Of a DNA stretch of 64,000 bases, positions 16,696-25,195 are shown one piece after another (within the stretch, counting starts at the first letter, position 1; the number at the start of each line of letters is the position of its first letter). The position numbers and the translations under genes were made by a program. The notes under the pieces are model-generated. The model saw nothing but the letters and a program-made list of their open reading frames with translations, did not search any database and was not told the DNA's origin. This DNA is from Pedococcus sp. 5OH_020 (GTDB taxonomy: Bacteria; Actinomycetota; Actinomycetes; Actinomycetales; Dermatophilaceae), in the NCBI RefSeq assembly GCF_027812955.1, contig NZ_JAPYZV010000003.1:1-64000 (forward strand). Direction: 5' to 3'.

Positions 16696-17631
16696 GTGCC
16701 CACCGCGTGGCTCCCTTACAACGATCCCCAAGAAGCGCTGCGCCTAGTCGGACCACCCCCGCCGGGCATCACCATCGACCTCTACCACGGTGGCCCCTAC
16801 CCGCAGTCCATCGACGTCGTCACGTTCTACGTCCTGCCGTACATGAGCGGCCCGGAGGTGCTCGCGCCCTGTGCAAACATGCCCAAGCTCGCGGCCGTGC
16901 AGACCCTCACCGCCGGGTACGAACAGTTCCTGCCCCACCTGCCGGCCGGCGTCACACTCTGCAACGCAGCCGGTGTGCACGACGCGAGCACAGCCGAGCT
17001 GGCTGTCGGCCTCATCCTGGCCCGCGGCCGCGAGCTGGACCACCACGCGAGGAACCAGTCAGCCAGAACTTGGAGCCCGGGTTTCGGAACCTCGTTGGCA
17101 GACCGAAGGGTGCTGATCATCGGGTACGGAAATGTCGGTCGCGCGATCGAGCAGCGGCTTCAAGGCTTCGAACCGGCCTCCATCACCAGGGTCGCCCGCA
17201 CCGCACGGTCCGGGCCGCCGCACGTGCACGCCATCAGCGAGCTGCACGAGCTGCTCCCGACGGCCGACGTCGCCATCGTCATCGCGCCGCACACCCCCGA
17301 AACCGAGGGGCTCATCTCCTCACGCGAGCTCGCCCTGCTGCCCGACGGTGCCCTCTTGGTCAATGTTGCCCGCGGCAGGCTGGTTGACACGCAGGCGTTG
17401 GTCAGCGAGCTGGAGAAGGGACGGCTCAGCGCAGCGGTCGACGTCGTGGAGCCAGAACCGCTTCCTGAGGATCATCCGCTGTGGACAGCGCCGAACATCC
17501 TGATCACACCCCACGTCGGTGGGATGAGCTCGGCATTCGCCCCCCGCGCCGGCAGGCTGATCGCCCAGCAGCTGGAGCGCTTAAGCCAAGGCCGTCCGCT
17601 GGAGAACGTCGTGGTTGAGGCCACGTCATGA
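16696..17631 (+). CDS. D-isomer 2-hydroxyacid dehydrogenase
   Basis: NAD(P)-dependent D-2-hydroxyacid dehydrogenase, 311 residues. The Rossmann motif GYGNVGRAIE is in the middle, then NVARGRLVDTQAL carries the substrate-binding Arg, VVEPEPLPEDHPLW carries the Glu and TPHVGG carries the catalytic His. GTG 16696 is selected because it follows AAAGGCC and starts the conserved fold; earlier in-frame codons lie inside ribokinase. It may reduce or oxidise a small 2-oxoacid such as glyoxylate or hydroxypyruvate, which would connect to the glycerate kinase of this cluster. That link is inference. It is the last gene before the long gene-poor stretch. Confidence 0.88.
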   Translation: MPTAWLPYNDPQEALRLVGPPPPGITIDLYHGGPYPQSIDVVTFYVLPYMSGPEVLAPCANMPKLAAVQTLTAGYEQFLPHLPAGVTLCNAAGVHDASTAELAVGLILARGRELDHHARNQSARTWSPGFGTSLADRRVLIIGYGNVGRAIEQRLQGFEPASITRVARTARSGPPHVHAISELHELLPTADVAIVIAPHTPETEGLISSRELALLPDGALLVNVARGRLVDTQALVSELEKGRLSAAVDVVEPEPLPEDHPLWTAPNILITPHVGGMSSAFAPRAGRLIAQQLERLSQGRPLENVVVEATS

Positions 17632-18248
17632 CGAAGGTATGCCGGCACGCTCCGCCGGTTGGAGGCATGAGCACCGGTACGCGGGGCTCCTGATCGTGCG
17701 CGCTCAGCTTGCTGACCTGCGCAAAGTGGAGCCAGTGACGGGAATCCAACCCGCGTGTCCAACTTAGGAATCTCATGCGAGACGCACGCCAGGAGACTTC
17801 TTGCTCCCGTGCGGCGCCGCCAACGCCTCTTGTGCCCCCTCGCGAGCGCCTCGCATGGTCACCGGGTGGTCCGGGTGAGCGGGCGCTTGGTCCACACTCT
17901 TCGGCAAGGATGCTCGACCGTGCTGTTACGCCGCTCGGCGGGCAACTGACTAGGGCGCGTTTGCCCGGCTCCGCTGCCGTCGCGTGACCGAGCTTCCGAT
18001 CTTCGGGCGGACGCGAACTCGCAGGCTAAGTGCCGTGACCACCATGGCGTGCGACATCTCGTGCAGCATGGCGCGGCCGCCTTTCGCAGTGAGCGAAGAG
18101 GTCTGGGCGCTCGGGGCCGGGTTCCAAGCGTGGCGATGGCCCGAAATCTATTCCGAGAACTGTCGGCTGCTGTACGCCTATTGCGGTACTTCCGGCTCGA
18201 ACGAGCGCGACGAACTAGGCGCACAGGCCCCTGACCTGCGCGAATGTG
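17632..18248. other. Gene-poor boundary region between catabolic cluster and tRNA-Pro
   Basis: About 620 bases hold no convincing gene. A short hairpin (CCGGC/GCCGG, about 17643-17660) lies just after the dehydrogenase stop and may end the operon. A degenerate tRNA-Gly 3' end lies at 17727-17768. Open frames in the remainder lack family features, and one runs straight through the tRNA-Pro antisense strand. The position marks the change from accessory catabolic genes to conserved core order. Confidence 0.6.
17727..17768 (-). pseudogene. Relic of a tRNA-Gly 3' half, possible attachment-site remnant
   Basis: Read on the minus strand, the sequence has a tRNA-like T-arm (GCGGG, a 7-base loop, then CCCGT) and ends GGCTCCA including the CCA tail, like a bacterial tRNA-Gly. 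The T-loop has G where the invariant C of TTC should be, and no D-arm or acceptor 5' strand follows, so it cannot be a working tRNA. Integrating elements often leave such tRNA 3' fragments. No integrase is present in the window. Confidence 0.5.
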
Positions 18249-18322
<74 letters not shown>

Positions 18323-18427
18323 TGGCAGTCGCCGCCCGCATCCGTCCCGCTCGGGCAGCGACAAGGAAGGATAGCCCACCGCGAGCAAGGGCTCCCAATC
18401 GGTATGCCGCGACCTCGGCAGAGTGGC

Positions 18428-19351
18428 TCAGCCACGCTCCGTGAGGGTCAGCAGTGTCGCCTCCGGTCGGCACGCGAACCGCACGGGCGCATAGGGCGAG
18501 GTGCCCAGCCCGGCCGAGACGTGCAGCCAGGCGGCGTCGGCAGGAGCGTACGAGGACGGCTGGGAGCCGGCCCCCGGCCACCAGCGCGACAGGCCTTTGG
18601 CCCTGGAGGTCGGCAGGTCGCAGTTGGTCACCAACGCCCCGTAGAACGGCAGGGCGAGCTGTCCGCCGTGGGTGTGCCCCGCGATGATCAGGCGGGCGCC
18701 GTCGGCGGCCATCGGGTCGAGTACCCGACGGTACGGAGCGTGGGTGACTCCCACCGTGAGGGCTGCCTCGGTCGAGGGCCTGGCGGACACCACGGCATAC
18801 CGGTCGCGGCCGATGTGGGCGTCATCGGTGCCGACCAGCTCCAGCGGCACCCCGCCCACCGTCATCGCCGTGCGGACGTTGTCCAGGTCGCGCCAACCGC
18901 CGGCGAGCATTCCGGCGCGAAGGTCCTCGACCGGCAGCCGCACCCGTCCCGGCGGTGCTTCGGCATGGCGCCGGGTGAGATAGCGCGCCGGGTTCTTGGG
19001 CGTCGGCCCGAAGTAGTCGTTGGAGCCCATGACGAAGACGCCGGGGCTCCCGAAGAGCGGCTCCATCGCCCGCAGGGCCGGGGCTACGGCGTCGACGGCG
19101 GCGAGGTTGTCCCCCGTGTTGACCACGAGGTCCGGAGACAGCTCGGCCAGGCTACGTACCCACTCGATCTTGCGCCGCTGGTTCGGGACGAGGTGCAGGT
19201 CGGAGATCTGGAGCACACGCAAGGTCCGGGACCCGCGGGGGAGGATCGGCACCGTGAAGCGCCGCAGCGCGTACCAGTTCCGCTCCACCAAGCCCGCATA
19301 GCCGACCCCGGCCGTCGCCAGACCTGTGAGCCACCTCAGCGTCGTGTTCAT
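18428..19351 (-). CDS. Calcineurin-like metallophosphoesterase (Rv3683-like)
   Basis: Predicted binuclear metallophosphoesterase of 307 residues with an N-terminal membrane-proximal hydrophobic segment (about residues 5-22). Metal motifs appear in order: SDLHLVP, NTGDN, GSNDYFGP (a variant of GNHD), THAP and GHTHGGQL. ATG 19351 is preferred because GAGG sits 9 bases upstream; the codon at 19360 has no usable spacing. It diverges from the YqeY gene. The corresponding mycobacterial gene also neighbours ponA2. The natural substrate is unknown; enzymes of this group act on phosphodiesters or phospholipid head groups. Confidence 0.9.
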   Translation of the reverse strand: MNTTLRWLTGLATAGVGYAGLVERNWYALRRFTVPILPRGSRTLRVLQISDLHLVPNQRRKIEWVRSLAELSPDLVVNTGDNLAAVDAVAPALRAMEPLFGSPGVFVMGSNDYFGPTPKNPARYLTRRHAEAPPGRVRLPVEDLRAGMLAGGWRDLDNVRTAMTVGGVPLELVGTDDAHIGRDRYAVVSARPSTEAALTVGVTHAPYRRVLDPMAADGARLIIAGHTHGGQLALPFYGALVTNCDLPTSRAKGLSRWWPGAGSQPSSYAPADAAWLHVSAGLGTSPYAPVRFACRPEATLLTLTERG

Positions 19352-19446
19352 CGCGGACATCCTCGCAAAGTCCCCGAGCCGGGCCGACGTGCGGTCCGGC
19401 CGGAGGGGTTGGGGCGGTCCTTGCCGCGCCTGAGAGGATTCGCCCC

Positions 19447-19911
19447 ATGACCGCACAGAGCCTCAAGGCCACCGTCCAGAGCGACCTCACCTCCGCCATC
19501 CGTCAGCGGGACCAGGTCCGCTCAGGCACGTTGCGCATGGTGCTTGCGGCCATCTCCAACGAGGAGGTCGCCGGCAAGCAGGCACGCGAGCTCACTGATG
19601 ACGAGGTCCTCAAGGTGCTCGCCAAGGAGGCCAAGAAGCGCAAGGAGGCGTCCACCGCGTACGTCGGCGCGGGCCGACCGGAGCTCGCCGCGAAGGAGGA
19701 CGCCGAGCTGGCTGTCCTCGAGGCCTACCTGCCAGCGCAGCTGTCCGACGAGGAGCTGGAGGGGATCGTCGCGACCGCCGTCGAGCAGACCGGCGCCACC
19801 GGCCTGCCCCAGCTCGGCCAGGTCATGAAGGTGGCGCAGGCGGCAGTGGCAGGCCGCGCGGACGGCGGCCGCGTGGCCGCCGCCGTCAAGTCCGCGCTCA
19901 GCGGGACCTGA
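19447..19911 (+). CDS. GatB/YqeY domain protein
   Basis: Small cytosolic protein of 154 residues matching the YqeY family, which resembles the tRNA-binding C-terminal domain of GatB. Segments typical of the family are LRMVLAAISNEEV, EAKKRKEA, EAYLPAQLSDEEL and GQVMKVAQAAVAGRADGG. The biochemical role is not settled; tRNA-related functions have been proposed from structure. It is divergent from the metallophosphoesterase gene and convergent with the penicillin-binding protein gene. Confidence 0.9.
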   Translation: MTAQSLKATVQSDLTSAIRQRDQVRSGTLRMVLAAISNEEVAGKQARELTDDEVLKVLAKEAKKRKEASTAYVGAGRPELAAKEDAELAVLEAYLPAQLSDEELEGIVATAVEQTGATGLPQLGQVMKVAQAAVAGRADGGRVAAAVKSALSGT

Positions 19912-19918
19912 ACCACCT

Positions 19919-19933
19919 GCCCGGCCTCCGGGC
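19919..19933. terminator. Bidirectional hairpin between yqeY and ponA2
   Basis: A GCCCGG/CCGGGC stem with a three-base loop sits in the 33-base gap between convergent stop codons. No T-run follows, which is common in high-GC actinobacteria. Confidence 0.5.
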
Positions 19934-19944
19934 CGCCGTCTGCG

Positions 19945-22341
19945 CTACTTGTGGCCCTTGGGCTTCTTGGTCTTCGACGGCGTCGGCTGGGAGGACTGCC
20001 GGGCTTGGTAGTTGCTCGCCACCCTCTGTCGCGGCGCCTGCTGGGCTGTCGGAACGTAGCCGGTCGAGGTGTAGAGGCTGATGGTCTCGCCCCGCATGGC
20101 CGTGCCGCTGGGGTCGGTGTAGACGACGACGCCTGGCGAGAGGTTGCTGTAGGTCTGGCCTGCGACCTGTGCGGAGAACCCGGCGTCCTGGAGCACGGCC
20201 TTCGCCTGGCTGACCGACATCCCGCTCACGTAGGGGATCGAGATCCTGTCGCCGTTGAGCAGCTTGTCGCTCGGGTCGTCGAAGCTGCGGATCGGCATGC
20301 CCTCCGAGGCTCCCTGCATGATCGCGTGCCAGATCGGCGCGGAGATCGTCCCACCGAAGACCTCGCCGTAGTACGTCCCGGCCAGGCGGACGTTCTTCAT
20401 CCGGAACTGCTTGTACGGCGTACCCACCCAGACGGCCGTCGCCAGCTGGGGCGTGTACCCCACGAACCAGGACTGGTAGTGGTTGTCGGTGGTTCCCGTC
20501 TTGCCAGCCGCGGGGCGTGAGCCCAGGGAGGCGGCCCGCCCTGTTCCGCTCTTGATGACGTTGGTGAGCAGGTTGGTGGCGCCCTTGGCGATGTCGGCGT
20601 CGATGACCTGCTTGCAGGCGGCCGGCCGCAGCTTCACCTGCTTCTTGTTGTTCGTGGTGATCGACAGGATGGGGTTGGGGGCGCAGTACTTCCCGTTCGC
20701 CGCGAGAGTCGCGTACGAGGAGGCCAGCGTCAGGGGCGTGGTGGTGCTGGCGCCCAGGGTGACCGAGGCGGGACCACACGTGATCGGGGCCCCGCTACCC
20801 GTGTGAAGGCCCATCGTCGTCATGGTCTTCTGGACGTTCGGCACACCGAGATGCAGCACGAGCGACGCGAACGCAGTGTTCACGGACTTCGCCGTGGCCG
20901 TCTTGAACGGGATCGGGTGACCCCCGATGGCCTCGTCGTTGCGGACCTCCCAGTTCTTCAGGTCTCCGCAGCGACCCTGCTCCTTCGGGGTGTATACCGC
21001 CGGCTGCTTCGTCGTGGCGAACTTGGAGGGGATGCTGCCGTTGATCGGGATGCCCTTCTGCAGAGCTGTGACGATCGCATACATCTTGGCCGTGGACCCG
21101 AACTGGAAGCCGTTCTCGCCGCCGTACTGTCGGTCCACGTTCCAGTTGACCTGCGTCAGGCCCTTCTTCTCGCTGCCCTTGCCGGTGGTGTACGTCGTGT
21201 TCTGAGCCATCGCGAGCACGCGGCCCGTGCCCGGCTCCACGATGCTGACAGCCGCACCGATGCCCTCACTGTTGCCGATCGGCACGCGCTGCGTCAGCTG
21301 TCGCTTGGCGGTGTTCTGGATGTCGGGGTTGAGGGTGGTCTGGATCGTGAGGCCCCCCTGGGTGACGTTCTTGATCCGCTCCGGCACGCTCTTGCCGAGC
21401 TCGGGCATGGTCTTGAGGTAAGCCATCACGTAGTTGCAGAAGTACTGCTCCGAGGAGGCGGCGCAGTTGCTCAGCGGGTTCTTGACCTTCAGCATCTTCC
21501 GGACCGGGACCGCCTTGGCGGACTTGAGCTGCTTGGCCGTGATGATCCCGAGGTCGTACATGCGGTCGAGCACGACGTTCCGGCGGGCCTGGGCCTTCGT
21601 GGGGTTGTGCACCGGGTCGGTCTTGCTGGGGTTCTGGACGAGGCCGGCGAGCAGGGCTGCCTGCGTGAGGTTGAGCTTCTTGGCGCTGGTCGAGAAGTAG
21701 TGCTGGGAGGCGGCCTCGATGCCGTAGGCGAGGTCGCCGTAGTACGCCAGGTTGAGGTAGCCCTGCAGGATCTGGTCCTTGGTCATCTCCTTCTCCAGGG
21801 TGACCGCGTACTTGATCTCCTGGATCTTGCGGGAGGCGCTGACCGCCACCGCAGCGTCCGCGGCCTCCTTGTCGTTGTTCCGCAGGGCGTTCTCCTGCAA
21901 GGTCAGCTTCACGTACTGCTGGGTGAGCGTCGACGCGCCCTGCGTTCCCCCGCCCTGGGCGTTGGAGACGGCGGCCCGCAGGATGCCTCGGGGGTCCACG
22001 CCGCCGTGCTCGTAGAAGCGGCTGTCCTCGATGGCGATCTGCGCCTTCTGCATGATCGGCGCGACGTCCTTGAGGTTCACGATGATGCGGTTCTCCTCCT
22101 GGGGCGTCGCCAGGACCCGGCCCTTGGCGTCCACGATCCTCGACTGCTGGGACAGCGGGGAGGCGGTGAACTCACCGGGCAGGTCGTCGAACATCTTCAC
22201 GCCAGACGTCGCTGCCGCGCCCGTTGCCCCGACCGCAGGGATCAGCAAACCGGCGGCCAGCAGCCCCATGACCATCGCCGTGGCGACGAAAGCCCCGAGC
22301 AGACTGACGACGTTACCGACGTTCGTGGCGCGTCCGTTCAT
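19945..22341 (-). CDS. ponA2: Class A penicillin-binding protein with PASTA domain
   Basis: Bifunctional peptidoglycan glycosyltransferase/transpeptidase of 798 residues. A membrane anchor is at about residues 10-38. The GT51 domain (about 70-260) has EDSRFYEHGGVD, GASTLTQQYVK and ILQGYLNLAYYG. The transpeptidase domain carries the SxxK nucleophile in FGSTAKMYA, SVNTA and KTGTT. One PASTA repeat (about 700-765, YVSGMSVSQAKAVLQDAGF) precedes a basic, disordered tail rich in Gln, Ser, Thr and Lys. Gene order next to whiB, two ArsA-like ATPases and a metallophosphoesterase matches mycobacterial ponA2, which is linked to cell-wall integrity under stress. A paired palindrome upstream (22425-22470) may be a shared control site with whiB. 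Confidence 0.95.
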   Translation of the reverse strand: MNGRATNVGNVVSLLGAFVATAMVMGLLAAGLLIPAVGATGAAATSGVKMFDDLPGEFTASPLSQQSRIVDAKGRVLATPQEENRIIVNLKDVAPIMQKAQIAIEDSRFYEHGGVDPRGILRAAVSNAQGGGTQGASTLTQQYVKLTLQENALRNNDKEAADAAVAVSASRKIQEIKYAVTLEKEMTKDQILQGYLNLAYYGDLAYGIEAASQHYFSTSAKKLNLTQAALLAGLVQNPSKTDPVHNPTKAQARRNVVLDRMYDLGIITAKQLKSAKAVPVRKMLKVKNPLSNCAASSEQYFCNYVMAYLKTMPELGKSVPERIKNVTQGGLTIQTTLNPDIQNTAKRQLTQRVPIGNSEGIGAAVSIVEPGTGRVLAMAQNTTYTTGKGSEKKGLTQVNWNVDRQYGGENGFQFGSTAKMYAIVTALQKGIPINGSIPSKFATTKQPAVYTPKEQGRCGDLKNWEVRNDEAIGGHPIPFKTATAKSVNTAFASLVLHLGVPNVQKTMTTMGLHTGSGAPITCGPASVTLGASTTTPLTLASSYATLAANGKYCAPNPILSITTNNKKQVKLRPAACKQVIDADIAKGATNLLTNVIKSGTGRAASLGSRPAAGKTGTTDNHYQSWFVGYTPQLATAVWVGTPYKQFRMKNVRLAGTYYGEVFGGTISAPIWHAIMQGASEGMPIRSFDDPSDKLLNGDRISIPYVSGMSVSQAKAVLQDAGFSAQVAGQTYSNLSPGVVVYTDPSGTAMRGETISLYTSTGYVPTAQQAPRQRVASNYQARQSSQPTPSKTKKPKGHK

Positions 22342-22424
22342 GCCCCAAGGGTAACCGGCGGCGGTGTGGCACCCGGTCGCCGCGCGCGGGCGGGCCTCTG
22401 ACCAGCGACTTCTTCCCGGCTGAG

Positions 22425-22470
22425 GTGACTAGTCACAAGGCACGGAAGGAGTGGCCCGTCGTGACTAGTC
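22425..22470. promoter_or_regulatory. Repeated palindrome in the ponA2/whiB intergenic region
   Basis: GTGACTAGTCAC (22425-22436) is a perfect 12-base palindrome. Its first ten bases recur as GTGACTAGTC at 22461-22470. The start-to-start spacing is 36 bases. They lie between the divergent ponA2 and whiB genes, so a dimeric regulator could act on both. No known factor was matched. Confidence 0.5.
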
Positions 22471-22603
22471 CGTTTGGTCATCGCAGAACTACACGAATGG
22501 GCCATGTCGTCCCAGTGCTTGCAGTTCCTATCGTTTCCAGACGTAGATACGGACATAAGACGCAAGCCGCGACGCTTCACCAGCAACATCTGGAGGCCAC
22601 GAA

Positions 22604-22930
22604 ATGACCATCGCGCCAGCTAGACCGACCGCCACGGCCGGTGCCGCATGGGTGGAGGACTGGGCTCCGCTCGGTGCGTGCTCCACCAGTGACCCAGATG
22701 CCCTGTTCGTCCAAGGGGCCGCTCAGCAGACCGCCAAGGTGGTGTGCCAACGGTGTCCGGTGATAGCCGAGTGCCTCGCCGACGCCCTGGACAACCGTAC
22801 CGAGTTCGGCGTCTGGGGTGGGATGACCGAGCGCGAGCGTCGGGCGCTGCTCAAGCGTCGGCCCAACATCACGTCCTGGGCCTCGCTCTTCGCCCAGGCT
22901 CGGGCGCAGTCCTCGGTGGAGAGTGCCTGA
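22604..22930 (+). CDS. whiB4: WhiB family iron-sulfur regulator (WhiB4-like)
   Basis: Actinobacterial [4Fe-4S] regulator of 108 residues. The four cluster-ligating cysteines are Cys26, Cys48, Cys51 and Cys57 (C-x21-C-x2-C-x5-C), followed by the turn GVWGG at residues 69-73 and the basic DNA-contact stretch RRALLKRRP. ATG 22604 follows GGAGG. By synteny with ponA2 on one side and paired ArsA-type ATPases on the other it corresponds to mycobacterial WhiB4, a redox-responsive protein. The gene is divergent from ponA2 and convergent with the ATPase genes. Confidence 0.92.
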   Translation: MTIAPARPTATAGAAWVEDWAPLGACSTSDPDALFVQGAAQQTAKVVCQRCPVIAECLADALDNRTEFGVWGGMTERERRALLKRRPNITSWASLFAQARAQSSVESA

Positions 22931-22989
22931 CACCTGCCGCTCGCAGCACCTCGTCCGACCACACATCCCCGACGACATCAGGTTCGACG

Positions 22990-23024
22990 AGCCGGCGTCC
23001 CTCACCTCCTGAGGGCAGCCGGCT
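22990..23024. terminator. Strong hairpin between whiB and ATPase genes
   Basis: AGCCGGC and GCCGGCT form outer arms and CCCTCA/TGAGGG form inner arms around a five-base loop. The structure overlaps the last codon and stop of the minus-strand ATPase gene (stop at 23002-23004) and probably terminates both convergent transcripts. Confidence 0.7.
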
Positions 23025-24186
23025 CTCGCGTCGTCAGGGCTGACGCGACCTCCCTGAGACCGGCAAGATCGTGAATGTCCTGGGCGGAGGCCGGCACCTC
23101 CACCATCGGTATGCCGGGGTGGCCCGCCGCGAAGCCCGCCGTCAGCCGCTGCTGACGCACTGCGGTCTCGGCCAGGGTCGCGTGCAGACGCAGTAGCGCC
23201 TGCGTGGTCGCGCCCGACGCGGAGCCGTCGCGGTCGGCGAGCTCGTCCGCCGCCGCGACGGCTCGCGCCGCGCTGAGCGAAGGAGCGGCCACCCGCTGGA
23301 TCCGGTTCACCACGAGGCCTGCCAGCGGCATCTCCTCCTCGTCGAGCCGGCCCGCGAAGTACGACGCCTCCCGAAGGGCGTCCCGCTCTGGCGCAGCCAC
23401 CACGACGAAGGCGGTCTCGGAGTCCTTCAGCAGCGCGTACGTCTGGTCCGCGCGCTCCCGGAACCCCCCGAACATCGTGTCGAGGGCGGCGACGAACGTC
23501 TGGACGTCCTGCAGCAGCTGGCCCCCCAGGACCTTGGACAGCGTGCTGGTGACGACGCCCACGCCCACGTTGAGCACCTTGAGGCCGGCGCGGCCCCCTG
23601 CCTTGGCCGGCGCGGCGAGCAGCCGGATGAAGCGACCGTCGAGGAAGGACCCCAGCCGCTTCGGCGCGTCGAGGAAGTCCAGCGCCGACCGCGACGGGGG
23701 CGTGTCGACGACGATGAGGTCCCAGCGCCCGTCGCGGGCGGCCTCGGTCCGCAGCTGGCCCAGCTTCTCCATGGCCATGTACTCCTGCGTCCCGGCGAAG
23801 GAGCTGGACACTGCCTGGTAGAACGGGTTGGCCAGGATCTGGGCCGCCTTGTCCGGGGCCGCATGCTGCTCCACCACCTCGTCGAAGGTGCGCTTCATGT
23901 CGAGCATCATGGCGTCCAGCGAGCCGCCGGCCGTGGTGTCGATGCCCGCCACGGGCCGAGGGATGTTGTCGAGCTCCGTCAGTCCGAGCGACTGCGCCAG
24001 CCGGCGGGCGGGGTCGATGGTCAGCACCACTGCCCTGCGGCCGTGCTCGGCCGCCCACACGCCGAGTGCAGCAGCGGTCGTCGTCTTGCCCACCCCTCCC
24101 GCGCCGCAGCAGACGATGATGCGGGTCTGGGGATCCTCGAGCAGGCGGGCGAGGTCGAGGACCTGTGAGTCGGACGGGGGCGCCAC
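23002..24186 (-). CDS. ArsA/GET3-like ATPase B (Rv3680-like)
   Basis: Deviant-Walker P-loop ATPase of the anion-transporting/ArsA class, 394 residues. The P-loop GAGGVGKTTTAAALG is near residue 29, with LTIDPARRLAQSLGL as the switch I-like segment and VVDTPPSRSALDFLDAP as the Walker B/switch II region. GTG 24186 directly abuts the stop of ATPase A, so the two are translationally coupled. The mycobacterial pair (also next to whiB4) has been described as BagA/BagB, proposed to form a complex with a redox or glycerol-related stress role; that function is transferred by synteny only. Confidence 0.9.
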   Translation of the reverse strand: MAPPSDSQVLDLARLLEDPQTRIIVCCGAGGVGKTTTAAALGVWAAEHGRRAVVLTIDPARRLAQSLGLTELDNIPRPVAGIDTTAGGSLDAMMLDMKRTFDEVVEQHAAPDKAAQILANPFYQAVSSSFAGTQEYMAMEKLGQLRTEAARDGRWDLIVVDTPPSRSALDFLDAPKRLGSFLDGRFIRLLAAPAKAGGRAGLKVLNVGVGVVTSTLSKVLGGQLLQDVQTFVAALDTMFGGFRERADQTYALLKDSETAFVVVAAPERDALREASYFAGRLDEEEMPLAGLVVNRIQRVAAPSLSAARAVAAADELADRDGSASGATTQALLRLHATLAETAVRQQRLTAGFAAGHPGIPMVEVPASAQDIHDLAGLREVASALTTREPAALRR

Positions 24187-25185
24187 TCAGACCAGCCCCT
24201 GCCCGGCCGCCGCGTCGGCGAGCAGGGAGATCCCGCCGCCCTCGGTACCCTCCGGCAACCAGGGCAGCCGCACGGTGAGCCGTCCCTGGGTGGCCAGGAT
24301 GGCCTCCTGCTCTCGCTCGAGCTCGACGCGGTCCGCGTGCTGTGCGCCGTCGGCGATGAGCCCCGCCGCCACCTCCTCGGACCCCCGCACTCCCACGGCC
24401 GCGAGGTCGGCGGCAACCCGTTCGGCCAGCCTGGCGGTGCGGGCCGCCGTGACCGACCGCATCGCCTTGTCGGACAGCAGCGGCTCGCGGACCTGGTTCA
24501 CGACGATGGCCCCCACGGGGAGTCCGGCGCGCCGCAGCTCACCGAGGGCGTCGACGGTCTCCTGCACCGGCATCTCCTCCAGCAGGGTCACCACGTGGAC
24601 GGCGGTGGTGTGGCTGCGCAGCATCCGCGTGATGGAGTCCGCCTGGCTGCGGATCGGGCCCACCTTGGCCACGTCCGCGACCTCTGCGTTGACGTTGAGG
24701 AACCGGACGACCCGCCCCGTCGGTGGAGCGTCGAGGACCACCGCGTCGTACACGGCCTGGCCGTTCTTCGCCCGGCGCCCGACGGCCTCGTAGATCTTGC
24801 CGATGAGCAGCACGTCTCGCACGCCGGGGGCGATGGTGGTGGCGAAGTCCACCGCGCCGAACCTCTCGAGGATCGCCCGCGTCCGACCGGCCTTGTAGAA
24901 CTTCTGGAGGTAGTCGAAGAGGGAGTCCTTGGCGTCGACGGACATGGCCCAGAGCTCGCCCCCCGCGCGGTGGTGCAGGATCCGCGTCTCGGTATGCCCC
25001 AGCGGAGCCACGTCGAAGGTCTGGGAGATTCCCTGTCGGCCCTCCACCTCGGCGAGCAGGACCCGGCGGCCCTGTCTGGCCAGAGCCGTGGCCGCCGCCG
25101 CGGCGGCTGTCGTCTTACCCGTGCCGCCCTTGCCCGTGACCACGTGCAGTCGGACCTTGGACAGGTCGGGGTGCGACTCCGGCAT
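24187..25185 (-). CDS. ArsA/GET3-like ATPase A (Rv3679-like)
   Basis: Partner P-loop ATPase of 332 residues. VTGKGGTGKTTAAAAAATAL (about residues 16-35) is the deviant Walker A with its extra Lys, and VVLDAPPTGRVVRFL is the Walker B/switch II segment. ATG 25185 begins the conserved domain almost at once. It lies upstream of ATPase B with no intervening base and 10 bases downstream of the alpha/beta hydrolase gene on the same strand. A heteromeric complex of A and B is likely. Confidence 0.9.
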   Translation of the reverse strand: MPESHPDLSKVRLHVVTGKGGTGKTTAAAAAATALARQGRRVLLAEVEGRQGISQTFDVAPLGHTETRILHHRAGGELWAMSVDAKDSLFDYLQKFYKAGRTRAILERFGAVDFATTIAPGVRDVLLIGKIYEAVGRRAKNGQAVYDAVVLDAPPTGRVVRFLNVNAEVADVAKVGPIRSQADSITRMLRSHTTAVHVVTLLEEMPVQETVDALGELRRAGLPVGAIVVNQVREPLLSDKAMRSVTAARTARLAERVAADLAAVGVRGSEEVAAGLIADGAQHADRVELEREQEAILATQGRLTVRLPWLPEGTEGGGISLLADAAAGQGLV

Positions 25186-25195
25186 GGTCCCCAGC

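Noticed and set aside
17727-17768. A functional tRNA-Gly
   Set aside because: Only the T-arm and 3' acceptor half can be aligned, the invariant T-loop C is changed and no D-arm or 5' acceptor strand follows, so it is treated as a relic.
20803-22401. A 532-codon plus-strand frame opposite the penicillin-binding protein gene
   Set aside because: It is antisense to a gene with complete glycosyltransferase and transpeptidase motifs and has no protein-like features.
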